From Nitrosomonas communis (lineage in GTDB: Bacteria; Pseudomonadota; Gammaproteobacteria; Burkholderiales; Nitrosomonadaceae): a stretch of 64,000 bases of DNA. Below the pieces are notes generated by a model. The model did not search any database. It was not told the DNA's origin and saw only the letters and a program-made list of their open reading frames with translations. Position 1 is the stretch's first letter. The number at the start of each line of letters is the position of its first letter. Positions 1 to 10,370 of this stretch are shown in pieces. The stretch covers positions 2,728,001-2,792,000 of the forward strand of contig NZ_CP011451.1 in the NCBI RefSeq assembly GCF_001007935.1, in the 5' to 3' direction. Position numbers and translations under genes: made by a program.

Positions 1-163
1 GTCCTTGCCAGCGCATTTTTTAAGAATCTTCTGTAGGCACTATAGAATATTTTACGCCAGCTCCCACTGGAGCGTTCATATTGGAGGGTACTTTGCGCTC
101 ATTTACCCTATCGCATCTATTTGCCAAATTTATAGCAATGAAGCTTACTCGAGATCTCCTAGT

Positions 164-478
164 TCATGCTTTTAGCAGACACACAGACTGGCCGAATGCT
201 TGCAGTCCTTCAATTATTCCGCCATTGTCTAGCTTAACTGGATACTGCAAGAAGATAAATGGTTCATTTCCCCCAATTATTGATACGATTGTCAGACCCA
301 ACCGATCCGCCCAACGCTCGATCCCATCATGACCAATAAATAAGGATCGTCTCGAGTTTTCCACAGACCCTCTAATTTCAATCAAACTGCAATGTACGGC
401 TCTCTCTATGGCTCGCTCATGACCAAAACACGCTCTTTCCAACTCTGCCATTAATAATGATTTATTGCCAAGGACCAT
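164..478 (-). CDS. Hypothetical protein, 104 aa
   Basis: An open frame of 104 codons that I do not recognise. It has no signal peptide or membrane segment; the N-terminal half is helical and charged, and the C-terminal half contains a hydrophobic strand-like stretch (TIVSIIGG). No good ribosome binding site precedes the first ATG, and an internal ATG at codon 10 (MAELERACF) is an alternative start. It stands alone near the window edge, so neighbours give no clue. It may be a real small gene or a remnant. Confidence 0.35.
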   Translation of the reverse strand: MVLGNKSLLMAELERACFGHERAIERAVHCSLIEIRGSVENSRRSLFIGHDGIERWADRLGLTIVSIIGGNEPFIFLQYPVKLDNGGIIEGLQAFGQSVCLLKA

Positions 479-607
479 ATTATCTGATCACTTCCAGTTA
501 TGCAGGCCGATAAGGGTCCTCTGCCAGGAGATTATCGTAAGGATCTCCTTTTGCCTACAAGCAACTCTAACCACAATAACCATCTTGCGCTAGTATTAGC
601 TTTCTAT

Positions 608-1471
608 CTATAGTTTTTTAGTTTTGAATGTATCACACTCACTAATTTTTCCCGATTCCAGCCCCCTTTTAAACCAGCGAACTCGCTGTTCTGAAGTTCC
701 ATGAGTAAAAGACTCAGGAACAATATAGCCCTGTGATTGTTTCTGTAAACGATCATCACCAATAGCTGTGGCAGCATTTAAGCCTTCTTCAACATCACCA
801 CTTTCCAGAATATTGCGTGCACGTTGTGCATTATTTGCCCATACACCAGCAAAACAATCTGCCTGTAATTCCAGTCGAACAGATAGTGCGTTTCTTTGGG
901 TTTCATTCATACTCCTCCTCAAGGTCATAACATGATTAGAGATGCCTAACAAGGTTTGGATATGATGACCAATCTCATGGGCGATAACATATGCTCGTGC
1001 AAAATCTCCAGAAGCACCTAATTTTTTTAAATCATCAAAAAAATCAAGATCTATATAAACCTTCTGGTCAGCGGGACAGTAAAATGGACCCATTGCGGCT
1101 TGTGCAAAACCACATGCGGACTGTACAACACCACTGAATAAAACAAGCGTAGGTTCTTTGTAACTTTTATTTAACTGCTCAGGAAATAATACTTTCCAAG
1201 TATCCTCTGTATCTGCAAGAATCACGGATGTAAATTCCCTTGCCTCCTCCTGACCAGAAATAATAGGTTGAGTTTCTGTTTGAGATGATTGAACCCCGCC
1301 CTCTAAAATTTCTGCTCCTTGCATAATGATACGTGGATCGATATCCAGAAACATCGCTAGAAGGACTAAAATGACGATTCCTATACTTCCGCCCCCAAGT
1401 CCAGCTCTAGAGATACGTAATCCACGCCTGTCTTCAATATTCTGACTACGACGTCCAGTTTTCCAGCGCAT
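608..1471 (-). CDS. ypfJ: YpfJ-type neutral zinc metallopeptidase
   Basis: A membrane-anchored predicted zinc metallopeptidase of the YpfJ family. The N-terminus (MRWKTGRRSQNIEDRRG) is the usual family start and is followed by a glycine-rich stretch and one membrane segment. The peptidase domain contains the zinc-binding signature HEIGHH, with a downstream helix (LELQADCFAGVWA) providing the probable further zinc ligand, and a conserved FTHGTSEQRVRWF C-terminus. I start at the ATG at 1471 because GGAG lies just upstream; a TTG four codons earlier would bury that site in the coding region. It appears monocistronic. Substrate is unknown for the family. Full length and intact. Confidence 0.9.
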   Translation of the reverse strand: MRWKTGRRSQNIEDRRGLRISRAGLGGGSIGIVILVLLAMFLDIDPRIIMQGAEILEGGVQSSQTETQPIISGQEEAREFTSVILADTEDTWKVLFPEQLNKSYKEPTLVLFSGVVQSACGFAQAAMGPFYCPADQKVYIDLDFFDDLKKLGASGDFARAYVIAHEIGHHIQTLLGISNHVMTLRRSMNETQRNALSVRLELQADCFAGVWANNAQRARNILESGDVEEGLNAATAIGDDRLQKQSQGYIVPESFTHGTSEQRVRWFKRGLESGKISECDTFKTKKL

Positions 1472-1522
1472 AAATTTCTCCAATAAGTATTGAACTTAAT
1501 GCAAGTTTTAAATGTACATCTT

Positions 1523-1625
1523 ATCCCATTTCTAAATCAAACCTGATTTTGTTGGGTTTTTTGTCGTATTGTTTATATAATGTCTACAGTTTGTCTTCGT
1601 GTTATTTCTGATTGGGAAATAGAAT
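1523..1625. repeat. MITE-like repeat, copy 1 (full length, diverged)
   Basis: A 103-bp non-coding unit with imperfect terminal inverted repeats (CCCATTTCTAAATC at the left, GATTGGGAAATAGAAT at the right). It matches the better preserved copy at 20973-21075 in length and in internal order. Confidence 0.7.
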
Positions 1626-2159
1626 TATCGGGTCCAGGTCTATCAATAAAGCAAAGACGCGGCCCATACATATTGAACACATCACGCTATCTTTCATCAA
1701 TTGCTCAAGCACATTCACTGTTATTACCGTAATCGGGTAGATAAGCGTTATAAGAGTAATGGCCAAGTATGCACACTTAATTGTTTGACCCTATTTATAG
1801 CACTGATTTATGCGAAATTAGCGCAAAGATTTTTTACTTCATGATCTACAAATGAATTTAAGCAGTCTGGTCTCTTGCTATTTTTCTACCTAGGAACAAC
1901 ACTGATTCAACATTCAACGCTTGCAAATGCTTATTCACAGCGCTTCTTGCTATCTTTTGTGAAAATATCCATTAAATGAATGCATAAGTACGAGACAGAC
2001 ATTCACTCTTGGCGCATGCATCAGTGCAGTTCCGCAATGTACTTATTACACTATATATTCTGCATAGATAACTCATCAAGCCGGATAAACCTGAATATTG
2101 GATTACCATGGTTCTAGTTAGTTACCTTAAAAAGCTGAGCAACTCTACTGGCTACTTAA
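1626..2159. other. 534 bp without a recognisable gene
   Basis: No convincing open frame or RNA signal seen between the repeat and the IS982-like element. The composition is AT-rich, as in other decayed spacers of this window. Confidence 0.5.
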
Positions 2160-3040
2160 ATGCGAATTAAGAGCTAACTCGCAAATAATTCCAGAAAAAT
2201 AAAGCCGCAGCCAGCTTTCCGAAGACATGCACCATAAGCCCTTTATAAGAACGCACTTTGCTGGCACATTCAATGCCTGTCTTTTCTTCAATCCTGGCAA
2301 ATAAGGCTTCAATCGGTTACCGCACGCGAGACACCGCTGTAGACAACCATTGATCCTGTGGTTCCAGATGGTGTAGCCCTTTTTGTTTTTTAACTGGTGT
2401 CAGGACAGTCAGATTATGAGCTTGTCTAACTTCTTCGGCGTCAGGCCGTTGATAAGCTTTATCACCATACAGTTCGTTGTGGTGCAATTGTGGCCGAATC
2501 TGATCAAATATCTTGCCATCACGATCGCTGGCGCCAGTCACACCGATGTACTCAGGGACCGGCAATGAGCCTGGTTGACGGTGTCCTATGATATGAACCC
2601 GCACACCATAATAGTACAACTTCCTGGTAGAGCAGTAGCCTGAATCCGCCAACTGTTTCGCTACACACGCCTTAAACCGATGGCCTTGCTTGGGGCCTTT
2701 GCCACTGGAAATGAATCGCTCAACCAAAACTGCCCGGGATCCCTGGTTTCCTGTTCCTGCTGAATCAGTGCCAATAAGGGCGCAAATACATCAGCCACCT
2801 GATTCAGGCGCTGAACATAAGCTACATAACTCGGGAGTCGCGGAAACCCATCACGTAAATGACGATCCGCATACTCATCAATACTTTTGATTTCTCGATG
2901 CTTGTCCATTACACCGAACAGGAAGAGAGTAATGACTTCTTCATCACTAAAGCTTAAATCTGCGTAATGACTCATTCTGATATGGTCTAATAGACCCGGA
3001 CACTCCAGTTAAGAGAAAATAGTCTTAATTGGAGGATGAA

Positions 3041-3337
3041 ATGGAACCTAGGAAACACTATACAAAGGAATTCAAGCTGGATGCAATCAGCTTGGTACTG
3101 GATCAGGGATTAACGATAGCAGAAGCTGCCAGAAACCTGGAAATCAGGGCTAACATGCTTGGGCGATGGATCAGGGAAAGCCAGGCGGATACTAATGGTC
3201 AGGCATTCCGCGGTAATGGGAAACTGACACCGGAGCAGGAAGAAATCCGGCGGCTTAAACTAGAAAACAAGCAATTAAAGCTTGAGCGGCAAATACTAAA
3301 GGAGGCGGCGGTCTTTTTCGCGAAAGAAACGAAGTGA
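3041..3337 (+). CDS. IS3-family transposase OrfA
   Basis: Helix-turn-helix DNA-binding subunit of an IS3-family transposase. The N-terminal HTH includes YTKEFKLDAISLVLDQG and TIAEAARNLEI, followed by a leucine-zipper-like coiled coil (EEIRRLKLENKQLKLERQILKEA) that mediates multimerisation in this family. The start at 3041 is five bases after a GGAGG. It ends just before a GTG-initiated orfB in the -1 frame, the usual IS3 arrangement for producing an OrfAB fusion by frameshifting. Confidence 0.85.
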   Translation: MEPRKHYTKEFKLDAISLVLDQGLTIAEAARNLEIRANMLGRWIRESQADTNGQAFRGNGKLTPEQEEIRRLKLENKQLKLERQILKEAAVFFAKETK

Positions 3338-4214
3338 AGTATTCGTTCATCACCCAAAAGAAAAAGACCTACCCGGTCGGCCTCATGTGCCGGCTATTGG
3401 GTGTCAGTCGCAGTGCTTGACTCATGACTATGAACAACGCTGCTGCAATTGCCCGGATGATCTACACCACAGGCAACTACTTAATGCTGTGCAGAATATT
3501 GCAAAATCATGCGATTATACCTATGGCAGTCGCAGGATGAAGCGAGCGCTAAGTGCCTTGGGCTATCGGGTTGGTCGCTGGAAGGCGAGAAGACTAATGC
3601 AAGAAGCCGGGATACAAGTGAAACACCGGAAGAAATACAAGGTGACGACGGACAGCAATCACCCGTTGCCAGTGTTTGAGAACCAATTGAATCGGCAATT
3701 TACGGTTGCCAGACCGGATCAAGTCTATGTTTGCGACATTACCTGCATTTGGACTCAGGAAGGCTGGCTGTATCTGGCGATTGTTATCGATTTGTTCTCC
3801 CGAAAGGTGGTGGGCTGGAGTATGAGCTCACGGATGAAAGCAACACTGGTTTGTGATGCATTACGAATGGCGATCTGGCTACGCCGGCCACCGCCTGGCC
3901 TGATCGTGCATTCGGATCGTGGGTCGCAGTATGCTAGTAAAGCATACCGCAATCTACTGAAAGCATACGGTTTTATTGGCAGCATGAGTCGTCTGGGAAA
4001 TTGTTGGGATAATGCGGTTGCGGAAAGTTTCTTTGGCAGCCTCAAGCAGGAACGCTGCCAATGGCGGCATTACCAAACCCGCCATGCAGCACAGCAGGAT
4101 ATTTTGCAGTATATCGCCGTGTTTTATAACAACCAAAGACTGCATTCATACCTGGATTACAAAAGTCCGAATCAATATGAAGCAGAAGCAGCAGAATCGA
4201 TAAAAGCAGCTTAA
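3332..4214 (+). pseudogene. IS3-family transposase OrfB, frameshifted near its start
   Basis: The DDE integrase subunit. Catalytic residues are visible in CDITCIW (D), HSDRGSQY (D) and NAVAESFFGSLK (E). The N-terminal segment (reading VKYSFITQKKKTYPVG) ends at a TGA after SRSA near 3419. The rest continues in another frame (YEQRCCNC...), so a small indel around 3410-3430 separates the first ~30 residues. Probably inactive, although the catalytic part is otherwise intact. Confidence 0.8.
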
Positions 4215-4461
4215 CTGAGGTGTCCGATTTTACTTGACCACGTCATTCTTTGACTATGAGTCCAAAGATTTTGCTGATAATGCTTGCAAACATAGAGATA
4301 AATCGTTATTAATCGCTCTTGCCAGTTCATTCGTTACATTGATTGATTGAGGTTGGGTGATATCTTCCTCAATAGTTTAATGTTATTGATGGACTGGCTT
4401 CTATTTCAGCTCTTAATTCGCATTTAACCCGATGTAATTTATATATAACAACACCTCTCAC

Positions 4462-5319
4462 TCATTCTTTAATCCTATTGAGAAGCGAACAAGGATAATC
4501 TTTCAAATGCTCCTGCAACTCCTCCTCACGGTAGCGGTTAACTCGCATAACAGCTAAGATTATTACCATGAGAATTGGTAACGTAAATATAAAGACGCCC
4601 GTTAATACAATCAGATACTCACCAATATAAAACGATACCACCCAGTTGAAGATAAGCACTGATAAATAGAGAAGCGGCCCTAACAGCGAGCGAAATGGCA
4701 TAGCAAAAATTCCGTAAGGGGCTTTTTCCTCACCTCTACGGTCTATCTGTTGAAGAACAGCTACTAGCACCAAACTGGTTAACAACCAGCCAGCATAGTT
4801 TGAGACCGGTACTCCAAAATGTAACCCTGGCTCGTGATAGTTATATATTTGTCCGAGGAACCAACGATCGCCTTGTAGTGCTACCGGATCTATTATGATA
4901 TCTAGAAAGGTCTGCAAGAAAGCCCCTAGTATTAAAGCTGCCCATGAATGTCGAATGGCACGCGTCTCTAGTGTAATTAGATCAAAACCGCGTGTAGCCA
5001 AGGGCGATAAAATGAATAGTGCTGTAGTGTAACTGCAGTAAGTCAGGAAGACATAGGAAAGTGAATCGAAGAAGGGCACTCCCCAAACCCATAACTCTTT
5101 ATAGCTTGTGATGTCTATGTAATAGTACCAACCATAAGGAAATCCGGTGCTAATGGAAAGTTTCTCTGATATAAAAGCTATCAGATATGCTGCGCCGGTG
5201 AAAGTAAAAGTCTTACGCCAACCTATATGTGGTATACAGATCAAAAGAAATACCATGAAAAAGACAAATACATAGGGACGCATAACAACAGTGTCGAAAA
5301 GAATATCAAGCATAAGCAA
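4462..5319 (-). CDS. CruF/DUF422-type carotenoid biosynthesis membrane protein
   Basis: An integral membrane protein of 285 aa with about seven hydrophobic segments. It matches the DUF422 family, which includes CruF-type carotenoid 1,2-hydratases and bisanhydrobacterioruberin hydratase. Recognisable features are the FPYGWYYY motif after the second helix, the DPVAL motif (acidic residue at the membrane face) and the YxGxP-type FGVPVSNYAGWLL segment. No other carotenoid gene lies within the window, so the exact substrate cannot be set. The gene is intact and flanked on both sides by insertion sequences. Confidence 0.75.
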   Translation of the reverse strand: MLMLDILFDTVVMRPYVFVFFMVFLLICIPHIGWRKTFTFTGAAYLIAFISEKLSISTGFPYGWYYYIDITSYKELWVWGVPFFDSLSYVFLTYCSYTTALFILSPLATRGFDLITLETRAIRHSWAALILGAFLQTFLDIIIDPVALQGDRWFLGQIYNYHEPGLHFGVPVSNYAGWLLTSLVLVAVLQQIDRRGEEKAPYGIFAMPFRSLLGPLLYLSVLIFNWVVSFYIGEYLIVLTGVFIFTLPILMVIILAVMRVNRYREEELQEHLKDYPCSLLNRIKE

Positions 5320-5485
5320 CTCTTTGAAGAAGGAAAAGATGTCACAATAAGATGGATTGCCAGATGTAGAAACTATCTGTTATGCCGCGGATAAAGATCT
5401 CACATAAAATCGATAAGTAATACAGCAAGTATGAGTTGAGAACTTACAAAAAAACTATCGTAGAGTTTTTGATTTATATTAATTA

Positions 5486-6587
5486 CTGATGTTACGCAGC
5501 CTTTAACTTTTGCAACTCAGCATAAGCCTGTTGGGTTGCCTTAATAGATAGCTTCGCCCGCAGGGCGAAATGGTTGGCCTTATGCTTGATCTTCAAACAT
5601 TCCAGCTTAAATACGGCGTAAATGGACATGAACACGTGGTTACATTGCGTGGTTACCCCGTCCGGGTCGGCGGCTTTGCTAGCGCCGCATTGGATTTCAA
5701 CGACTTGTGAAACGCTTCGACTTTCTACCGTTTTTGGTAGATCGCCGCTATTTGTCCACCTTCGCAGAAAAAGCTACTCTAAACCAGATTCAACGTGCCT
5801 GTGCTGCCGTCCTTGTTGGTAAAGACCCGCCGTACCAAAAGCACTTCCTGATCGAAGCCTTTCAGCCAGCAGCGCACTGCCTGCCGATCCGATAACGCCA
5901 GTTCGCTTACCTTGACGAAATGGCCTTGTTGTTTGTCTTCCAGCGTCAGTGCTACCTGCCGGTTATCCTTCAACGCCGCCACGAAATGCTTACCTGAACG
6001 CAGTACCGCCTCAAAGTTCTCTGTCGCCGCGAACTAGATATCAGCACATAACGAAATTTAAGTGGGTTGTTCACGCATGTCTTGAGCATGTCTCGCAGCA
6101 ACTCGTTCTTGTTGAACTCACTGGCGCGCTTGATTTGGCGCGTTTTGACGACGCAATATTGCAACGGCTTGCGAATCATTTCGTAAGCCACCGGGATCGC
6201 TACCTCATCATTGTAATACAGCGCATTCAAAGGCTAATGCCCTTGACCGTCTGCCCTTTACAAGGGTCATAATGCCAGCAAACAACCTCGTTCTCGTCTG
6301 TCCAGGCTTTCTGCTGCACCGACTCATCAAAAATCAGATAGCCTTCCTCCTGCTCGATTTGCCGCACTACTGACTTCACTTCCCGCCATAAGTCCCAGGA
6401 TGTGTATTTTCGTTCCGACAAAAATCGTGTCACTTGATCATGACTCATCTCCCCGTCTAACATGGCCGATAATTCGGTCGCCCTCGCGTAGCCGGTAGTG
6501 CTGATCAAATAATCCGTGTATAAATCTAAATACTTTGTTTTCATGCCGGGAATCTTACGCTATCAGAGTGAGGCTGCGTAACATCAG
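5486..6587 (-). mobile_element. DDE insertion sequence, ~1.1 kb, 17-bp inverted repeats, 7-bp target duplication
   Basis: Perfect terminal inverted repeats CTGATGTTACGCAGCCT / AGGCTGCGTAACATCAG enclose a degenerate transposase. The 7-bp TTAATTA is repeated directly at 5479-5485 and 6588-6594. I cannot assign the family with confidence; the transposase resembles IS4/IS701-type DDE proteins. Confidence 0.8.
5500..6544 (-). pseudogene. DDE transposase, broken into three frames
   Basis: The N-terminal part at 6227-6544 (MKTKYLDLYTDYLISTTGY...) contains FDESVQQKAW and CKGQTVKGISL. The middle (LLNALYYNDEVAIPVAYE-like) continues at 5970-6230 and the C-terminal part (LALSDRQAVRCWLKGF) at 5779-5982, each in a different frame. 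Frameshifts near 6229 and 5975 make it a pseudogene despite the well preserved ends of the element. Confidence 0.7.
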
Positions 6588-6594
6588 TTAATTA

Positions 6595-6950
6595 TAAAAA
6601 TAATCTTTTGTATCTCGACACGTCCGATGTACCACATGCGTTTCTGAGCAGTCAGGCAGCGGCACAGCATGAGTGACAGGTACCCAACGAGAAACCGGAG
6701 GGCAAGAACCTGAAAAAACTGAAAATCTTCTATCCTAACTCCTCCCTTCCCCATTTTCTTTGGATTTCAGATTTTCAGAATTTCAGGACTCGCTCCTTCA
6801 CATTCTATATCAACTGATGACCTCCAGAATCCGATGGTTTTCGGGATGTTCCATCCTGCTGACATGAGAAATGGTGTCATAGACTATATTGCAGAGCAAG
6901 AGAAAAAAGTATTGTACTGAGGTACATATAGCCAACCTCATATAAATCAA
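6595..6950. other. No gene seen
   Basis: About 350 bp of AT-rich spacer without a supportable frame or RNA gene, between the DDE element and an inverted repeat at 6952. Confidence 0.45.
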
Positions 6951-6951
6951 T

Positions 6952-6991
6952 TATAGTTAACGGATAATAGATTTGTTATTCGTTAACTATA
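6952..6991. repeat. Inverted repeat, 16-bp arms
   Basis: TATAGTTAACGGATAA and TTATTCGTTAACTATA face each other with one mismatch across a short loop. It lies just before an IS630-type remnant and may be a relic of the element end or a terminator. Confidence 0.5.
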
Positions 6992-7000
6992 AAATTTTAT

Positions 7001-7540
7001 CCGTTCGAGAGAACGGAGGACCTTACCCTCGCACAAGTGGCCAAGCGTTTTTGTGTAGGTCTAGCCAGCGTGACGCGTTAGATCAAAACTCCCGACCCCA
7101 GTACAATCCGCAACGAATCTTCAACTAAGATCAGATCGATATGGACATTTTGGCGCAGAACATAAAAATCATCCGGGCGCGCGTATCAGTACGAGCGCGT
7201 CGAGCGTGCCAGGCCGTTTAGAGTCAGTACCGAGGGTATCAATCATGCTTTAAGATATCTGGACGTGATCTATAATAAAAGCCTGCGTGTCACCCAAAGA
7301 CTAGCGAAGAAGAGCGGAGCATTTACCGGGAAACCGCGTCATCGTTTACCTTGATGAAAGCGGCTTTGCTCATGACATGCCGCGCACGCATAGCTATGCG
7401 CTTGTGTGTAGGTGTTGCGATAGTGTAAAAAATTGGCATGCAAGAGGCAAAACCAATGTCAAAAGCGCCCTGATCAAAAAGACGCTCCTATAACCATGGA
7501 TATCTGTTCACAGCCAATATCACCATCGGGTGAAGGGGCT
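7001..7540 (+). pseudogene. IS630-family transposase remnant
   Basis: The N-terminal HTH region (IAQVAKRFCVG-like, ASVTR) is visible around 7010-7085 with a TAG in place of the following Trp codon. The catalytic region around 7340-7480 reads RVIVYLDESGFAHDMPRTHSYA and then NWHARGKTNVKSALIKKTLL. Many frame breaks separate the blocks. Two further copies of the HTH block lie at 9428-9562 and 33683-33865. Confidence 0.75.
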
Positions 7541-7547
7541 TTTTTCA

Positions 7548-7718
7548 TTAAGAATCAGGATTTAATGATCCCAGAAATTATGCTGGCAGATGGAATAGCA
7601 ACATAATTCCATTTCGGTAAAAACGGGTCAAACTCAATGGTGATATTTTCTTTAAAGCCATCAGCCACTTTGCGCCCAATTTCAAATACCCTATCCATAA
7701 TTGAGATAAAGACCTTTA
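7548..7718 (-). mobile_element. ISAzo13-type element fragment (3' end)
   Basis: This stretch is the reverse complement of the last ~165 bp of the ISAzo13-type transposase at 38619-39856 (encoding ...SIMDRVFEIGRKVADGFKENI and EFDPFLPKWNYVAIPS-like residues). It is cut off by IS982 copy B at 7719. Confidence 0.8.
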
Positions 7719-8710
7719 ATGCGAATTAAGAGCTGAAATAGAAGCCAGTTCATCAATAAAGTTAAACTATTGAGGAAGACACTACCCAACCTCAATCAAT
7801 CAATGTAACGAATGAACTGGCAAAATCGATTAGTAACGATTTATCTCTATGTTTGCAAGCATTATCAGCAAAATCTTTGGGTTCATAGCCAAAGAATGAG
7901 CCATTACGCGGATTTAAGTTTTAGCAACGAAGAAGTCATTACCCTCTTCCTGTTCGGTGTAATGGACAAGCATCGAGAAATCAAATGTATTTATGAGTAT
8001 GCGGATCGCCACTTACGCGATTGGTTTCCACGACTTCCAGGTTATGTGGCTTATGTTCAGCGCCTGAATCGAGTAGCCGATGTGTTTGCACCCTTATTAG
8101 CACTGATTCAGCAAGAACAGGAAACCAGGAATTCCGGACAAGCTTGGCTGATCGATTCATTTCCAGTAGCGTTGGCCAGGCAAGGCCATCGGTTTAACGC
8201 GTGTGTAGCGAAACAGTTGGCGGATTCAGGCTGCTGCTCAACCAGGAAGTTGTACTATCATGGTGTGCGGGTTCATATCATAGGGCGGCGTCAACCAGGC
8301 TCATTGCCGGTCGCTGAGTATATCGGTGTGACCGGCGCCAGCGACCACGATGGCAAAATATTTGATCAGATTCGGCCACAATTGCACCACAACGAACTGT
8401 ATGGCGATAAAGCTTATCAACGACCCGATGCCGAAGAGGTCAGACAAGCCCAGAATCTGACCGTCTTGACACCGGTTAAAAAACAAAAAGGGCAACTCTA
8501 TTCTCAAACCACAGGATCAATGGTTGTCTACAGCGGTGTCTCGCGTTCGGCAACCGATTAAAGTATTATTTGCCTGGATTGAAGAAAAAACAGGCATTGA
8601 ATGTGCCAGCAAAGTTCGTTCTTATAAAGGGCTTATGGTACATGTCTTCGGAAAGCTGGCTGCGGCTCTATTTTTCTGGAATTTTTTGCGAGTTAGCTCT
8701 TAATTCGCAT
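7719..8710 (+). mobile_element. IS982-like element, copy B (992 bp)
   Basis: Bounded by ATGCGAATTAAGAGC and its inverse at 8696-8710, with TTTA repeated on both sides. It has inserted into an ISAzo13 fragment. Confidence 0.85.
7812..8703 (+). pseudogene. IS982-like transposase, frameshifted near residue 230
   Basis: The first ~226 residues match the intact copy at 11370-12260, including WLIDSFPV and GDKAYQRPD. An indel near 8490 (reading GQLYSQTTGS instead of GQHHLEPQD) puts the last ~70 residues, which contain the third catalytic region (EALFAWIEEKTG-like), out of frame. Confidence 0.85.
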
Positions 8711-8722
8711 TTTAGCGTTGTA

Positions 8723-9256
8723 TTAACGTAATGATTCTTGAATCTTCTGAGCATGTTCTAAATGCGAGACGAGCGAGGGCCGAACTTTTTGCAGGAGAGC
8801 TTTTAATTCCTCGTTCTGTACGCTAGGTACGAGCTTGGTATCAGCAACATCAATAACCTGCTTGTGAAGCTTAACCTCTGCATCGATATAAGCTTTGTCA
8901 AACTCTTTTCCGCTCATATCTTTCAATTTGTCGATATTTTTCTCACCATCTGACTTAAGCGTCTTACTGATCTCATTATCTTTTGGAGTTACATTGAGTT
9001 TTTTTACTAGACTCTCTGCTTCCTTATTGACATCTGTATGATCACTGATCATGCGATGCGCATATGCCTTAACGTCTTCATTTGAAGCCTTTTCCTTGGC
9101 AAGCTGGCCATTTTTTATGTCTACCTGATTGGCGGTAACGACAATGTGTGCAATTTCTGCATCACTAAGATCGCCTTCTTTACTCTTGGTCTCTGCGTAA
9201 ACCGCAAAAGTAGTAGGCAGCATTAAAGCAACGGCTAACATGAGTAATTTTTTCAT
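8723..9256 (-). CDS. DUF4142 exported protein
   Basis: A secreted or periplasmic helical protein of 177 aa with a signal peptide (MKKLLMLAVALMLPTTFAVYA). The mature part fits the DUF4142 family, predicted ferritin-like four-helix bundles. Typical motifs are a first helix IAHIVVTANQVDIKNGQLA, the segment VKAYAHRMISDHTDVNKE, and YIDAEVKLHKQVIDV. It is preceded by an AGGAGA ribosome binding site. The family is often linked to stress or envelope functions but has no established reaction. The gene is complete and ends 12 bp from the IS982 copy B end. Confidence 0.85.
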   Translation of the reverse strand: MKKLLMLAVALMLPTTFAVYAETKSKEGDLSDAEIAHIVVTANQVDIKNGQLAKEKASNEDVKAYAHRMISDHTDVNKEAESLVKKLNVTPKDNEISKTLKSDGEKNIDKLKDMSGKEFDKAYIDAEVKLHKQVIDVADTKLVPSVQNEELKALLQKVRPSLVSHLEHAQKIQESLR

Positions 9257-10025
9257 AAGATCTCCTTTTGAAGGTTGATATTACCGGACGGACAACGTGT
9301 CTTCCGATTAGCTATCATGAGGGAGAAGGCAAACTTATTCTGTTCGTTACCACACACAAGCCAAACAATAAAGTCAATTACACATAGATTAATTGTAATT
9401 TTCAGATGACATATCTGCTATCATTCCGCCGCGAGGAGTATCTGCTCGAGAAAAAGAGGGCCTTATCATCGCGCAAGTGGCCAAGCGTTGTTGTGTAGGT
9501 GTAGCGAGTATGACGCGCTGGATCAAAGCGCCTAATCCCAGGGCAATCCGCAACAAGCCTTCCTCCTTTAGGTTACGCAGGCCGTTTTGCCCAACTCCGC
9601 CCGTTTGCTAATCGTCATGGACAGTGTGCGACATTCCACAAACAGCAGGATATTAAAACAACCATCACTAATCCGGGCACATACTTGAATACCCGCCATC
9701 TTATTCCCCAGACTTCAATGACATATAGCCCAAGTGGACTCAAGCCAAAATAATCAGAAAAAAGAAGGATGTTCCGTTGATCAGCTCTTTAGCGGCTACA
9801 TGCCTTGAGCCATTTTATGTAGTAGGATCAGCTATAGCTTGACTCAAACTAAAAAGTTTCCAGAAGAAACGGGCCGATAATCAATTTGTGGTTCTATTTG
9901 GAAAACAATTTAGGCGTGCTCTAAATTAAGATTTTAAACCGCCCCAACACACTGAATTTCTGACACTACCATCCCATCATAGAGAAAGCACGCCCTCCAT
10001 ACTAAGGCCCTAGCTTTTTCTACAA
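9257..10025. other. Spacer with an IS630 HTH fragment at 9428-9562
   Basis: The segment 9428-9562 reads, on the plus strand, REKEGLIIAQVAKRCCVG and ASMTRWIKAPNPRAIRNKP, an N-terminal fragment of the IS630-type transposase also seen at 7001 and 33683. The rest of the 770 bp holds no gene that I can support. Confidence 0.65.
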
Positions 10026-10370
10026 TTAACGACAAGAATCACGCATATGACTCAGTGCATCTTCAGCATGTTTCGCTGTAATTTTGGGATAATTTAATGA
10101 TGCTTGTTTGATAACTTCTTCTAACGATTTGATAGCTTGATCCATATGCTTGTTATCTTCACCATACTCATTTTTTGCTTCTTTGGCATGTGCCAAGCTT
10201 TCTTTTGCATACTGGAGTGCTTCTTTAGTATTTCCCATTTCCGCGTATGCCTGTGCTTTTCCTGCATGCCCCATTGCTTCTGCTACGTGGCAAGCAGCAA
10301 ATGCATAAACTTGGGTACTCGAAAGTAACGCCAACATTCCAGTTACTATTATAGTTGCCATCATTTTCAT
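10026..10370 (-). CDS. smbP: SmbP-like small metal-binding protein
   Basis: A small periplasmic protein of 114 aa with a cleavable signal peptide (through about residue 23, ...QVYAFA). The mature part is a helical, His/Ala/Lys-rich protein with spaced HAGKAQAYAEMG and HAKEAKNEYG heptad-like repeats and scattered His residues (CHVAEAMGHAGKA, AKHAEDALSHM). This matches SmbP of Nitrosomonas europaea, a copper-binding periplasmic protein thought to buffer metals. It is longer than the classical form by a C-terminal helix ending DSCR. Two Cys residues, one at each end, could pair. It is the clearest taxonomic marker in the window. Confidence 0.8.
   Translation of the reverse strand: MKMMATIIVTGMLALLSSTQVYAFAACHVAEAMGHAGKAQAYAEMGNTKEALQYAKESLAHAKEAKNEYGEDNKHMDQAIKSLEEVIKQASLNYPKITAKHAEDALSHMRDSCR

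Larger units (their letters stand above)
2978..4245 (+). mobile_element. IS3-family element (1268 bp) nested in IS982 copy A
   Basis: Ends follow the TG...CA rule (TGATATGGTC / GACCACGTCA). The 3-bp sequence TTC is duplicated on either side (2975-2977 and 4246-4248), and removing the element plus one TTC restores the IS982 sequence. It carries the usual orfA/orfB pair. Confidence 0.85.
2167..4330 (-). pseudogene. IS982-like transposase, disrupted
   Basis: The first codons (MNWQ...) lie at 4330 and run down to the IS3 insertion; the rest continues from 2977. Besides the insertion there are frameshifts near 2700 and further down, so the protein reads in at least three frames compared with the intact 296-aa copy at 11370-12260. 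Inactive. Confidence 0.85.
2160..4423 (-). mobile_element. IS982-like element, copy A, interrupted by IS3
   Basis: Ends are ATGCGAATTAAGAGC and its inverted counterpart at 4409-4423. TTAA flanks both sides as a 4-bp target duplication. The element is oriented on the minus strand and carries an IS3-family element at 2978-4245 in its transposase gene. Family assignment rests on the DSFPV and GDKAY motifs and is less certain than the boundaries. Confidence 0.8.

Noticed and set aside
5622..6272. Plus-strand frames in the DDE element
   Set aside because: They are antisense to recognisable transposase blocks on the minus strand.
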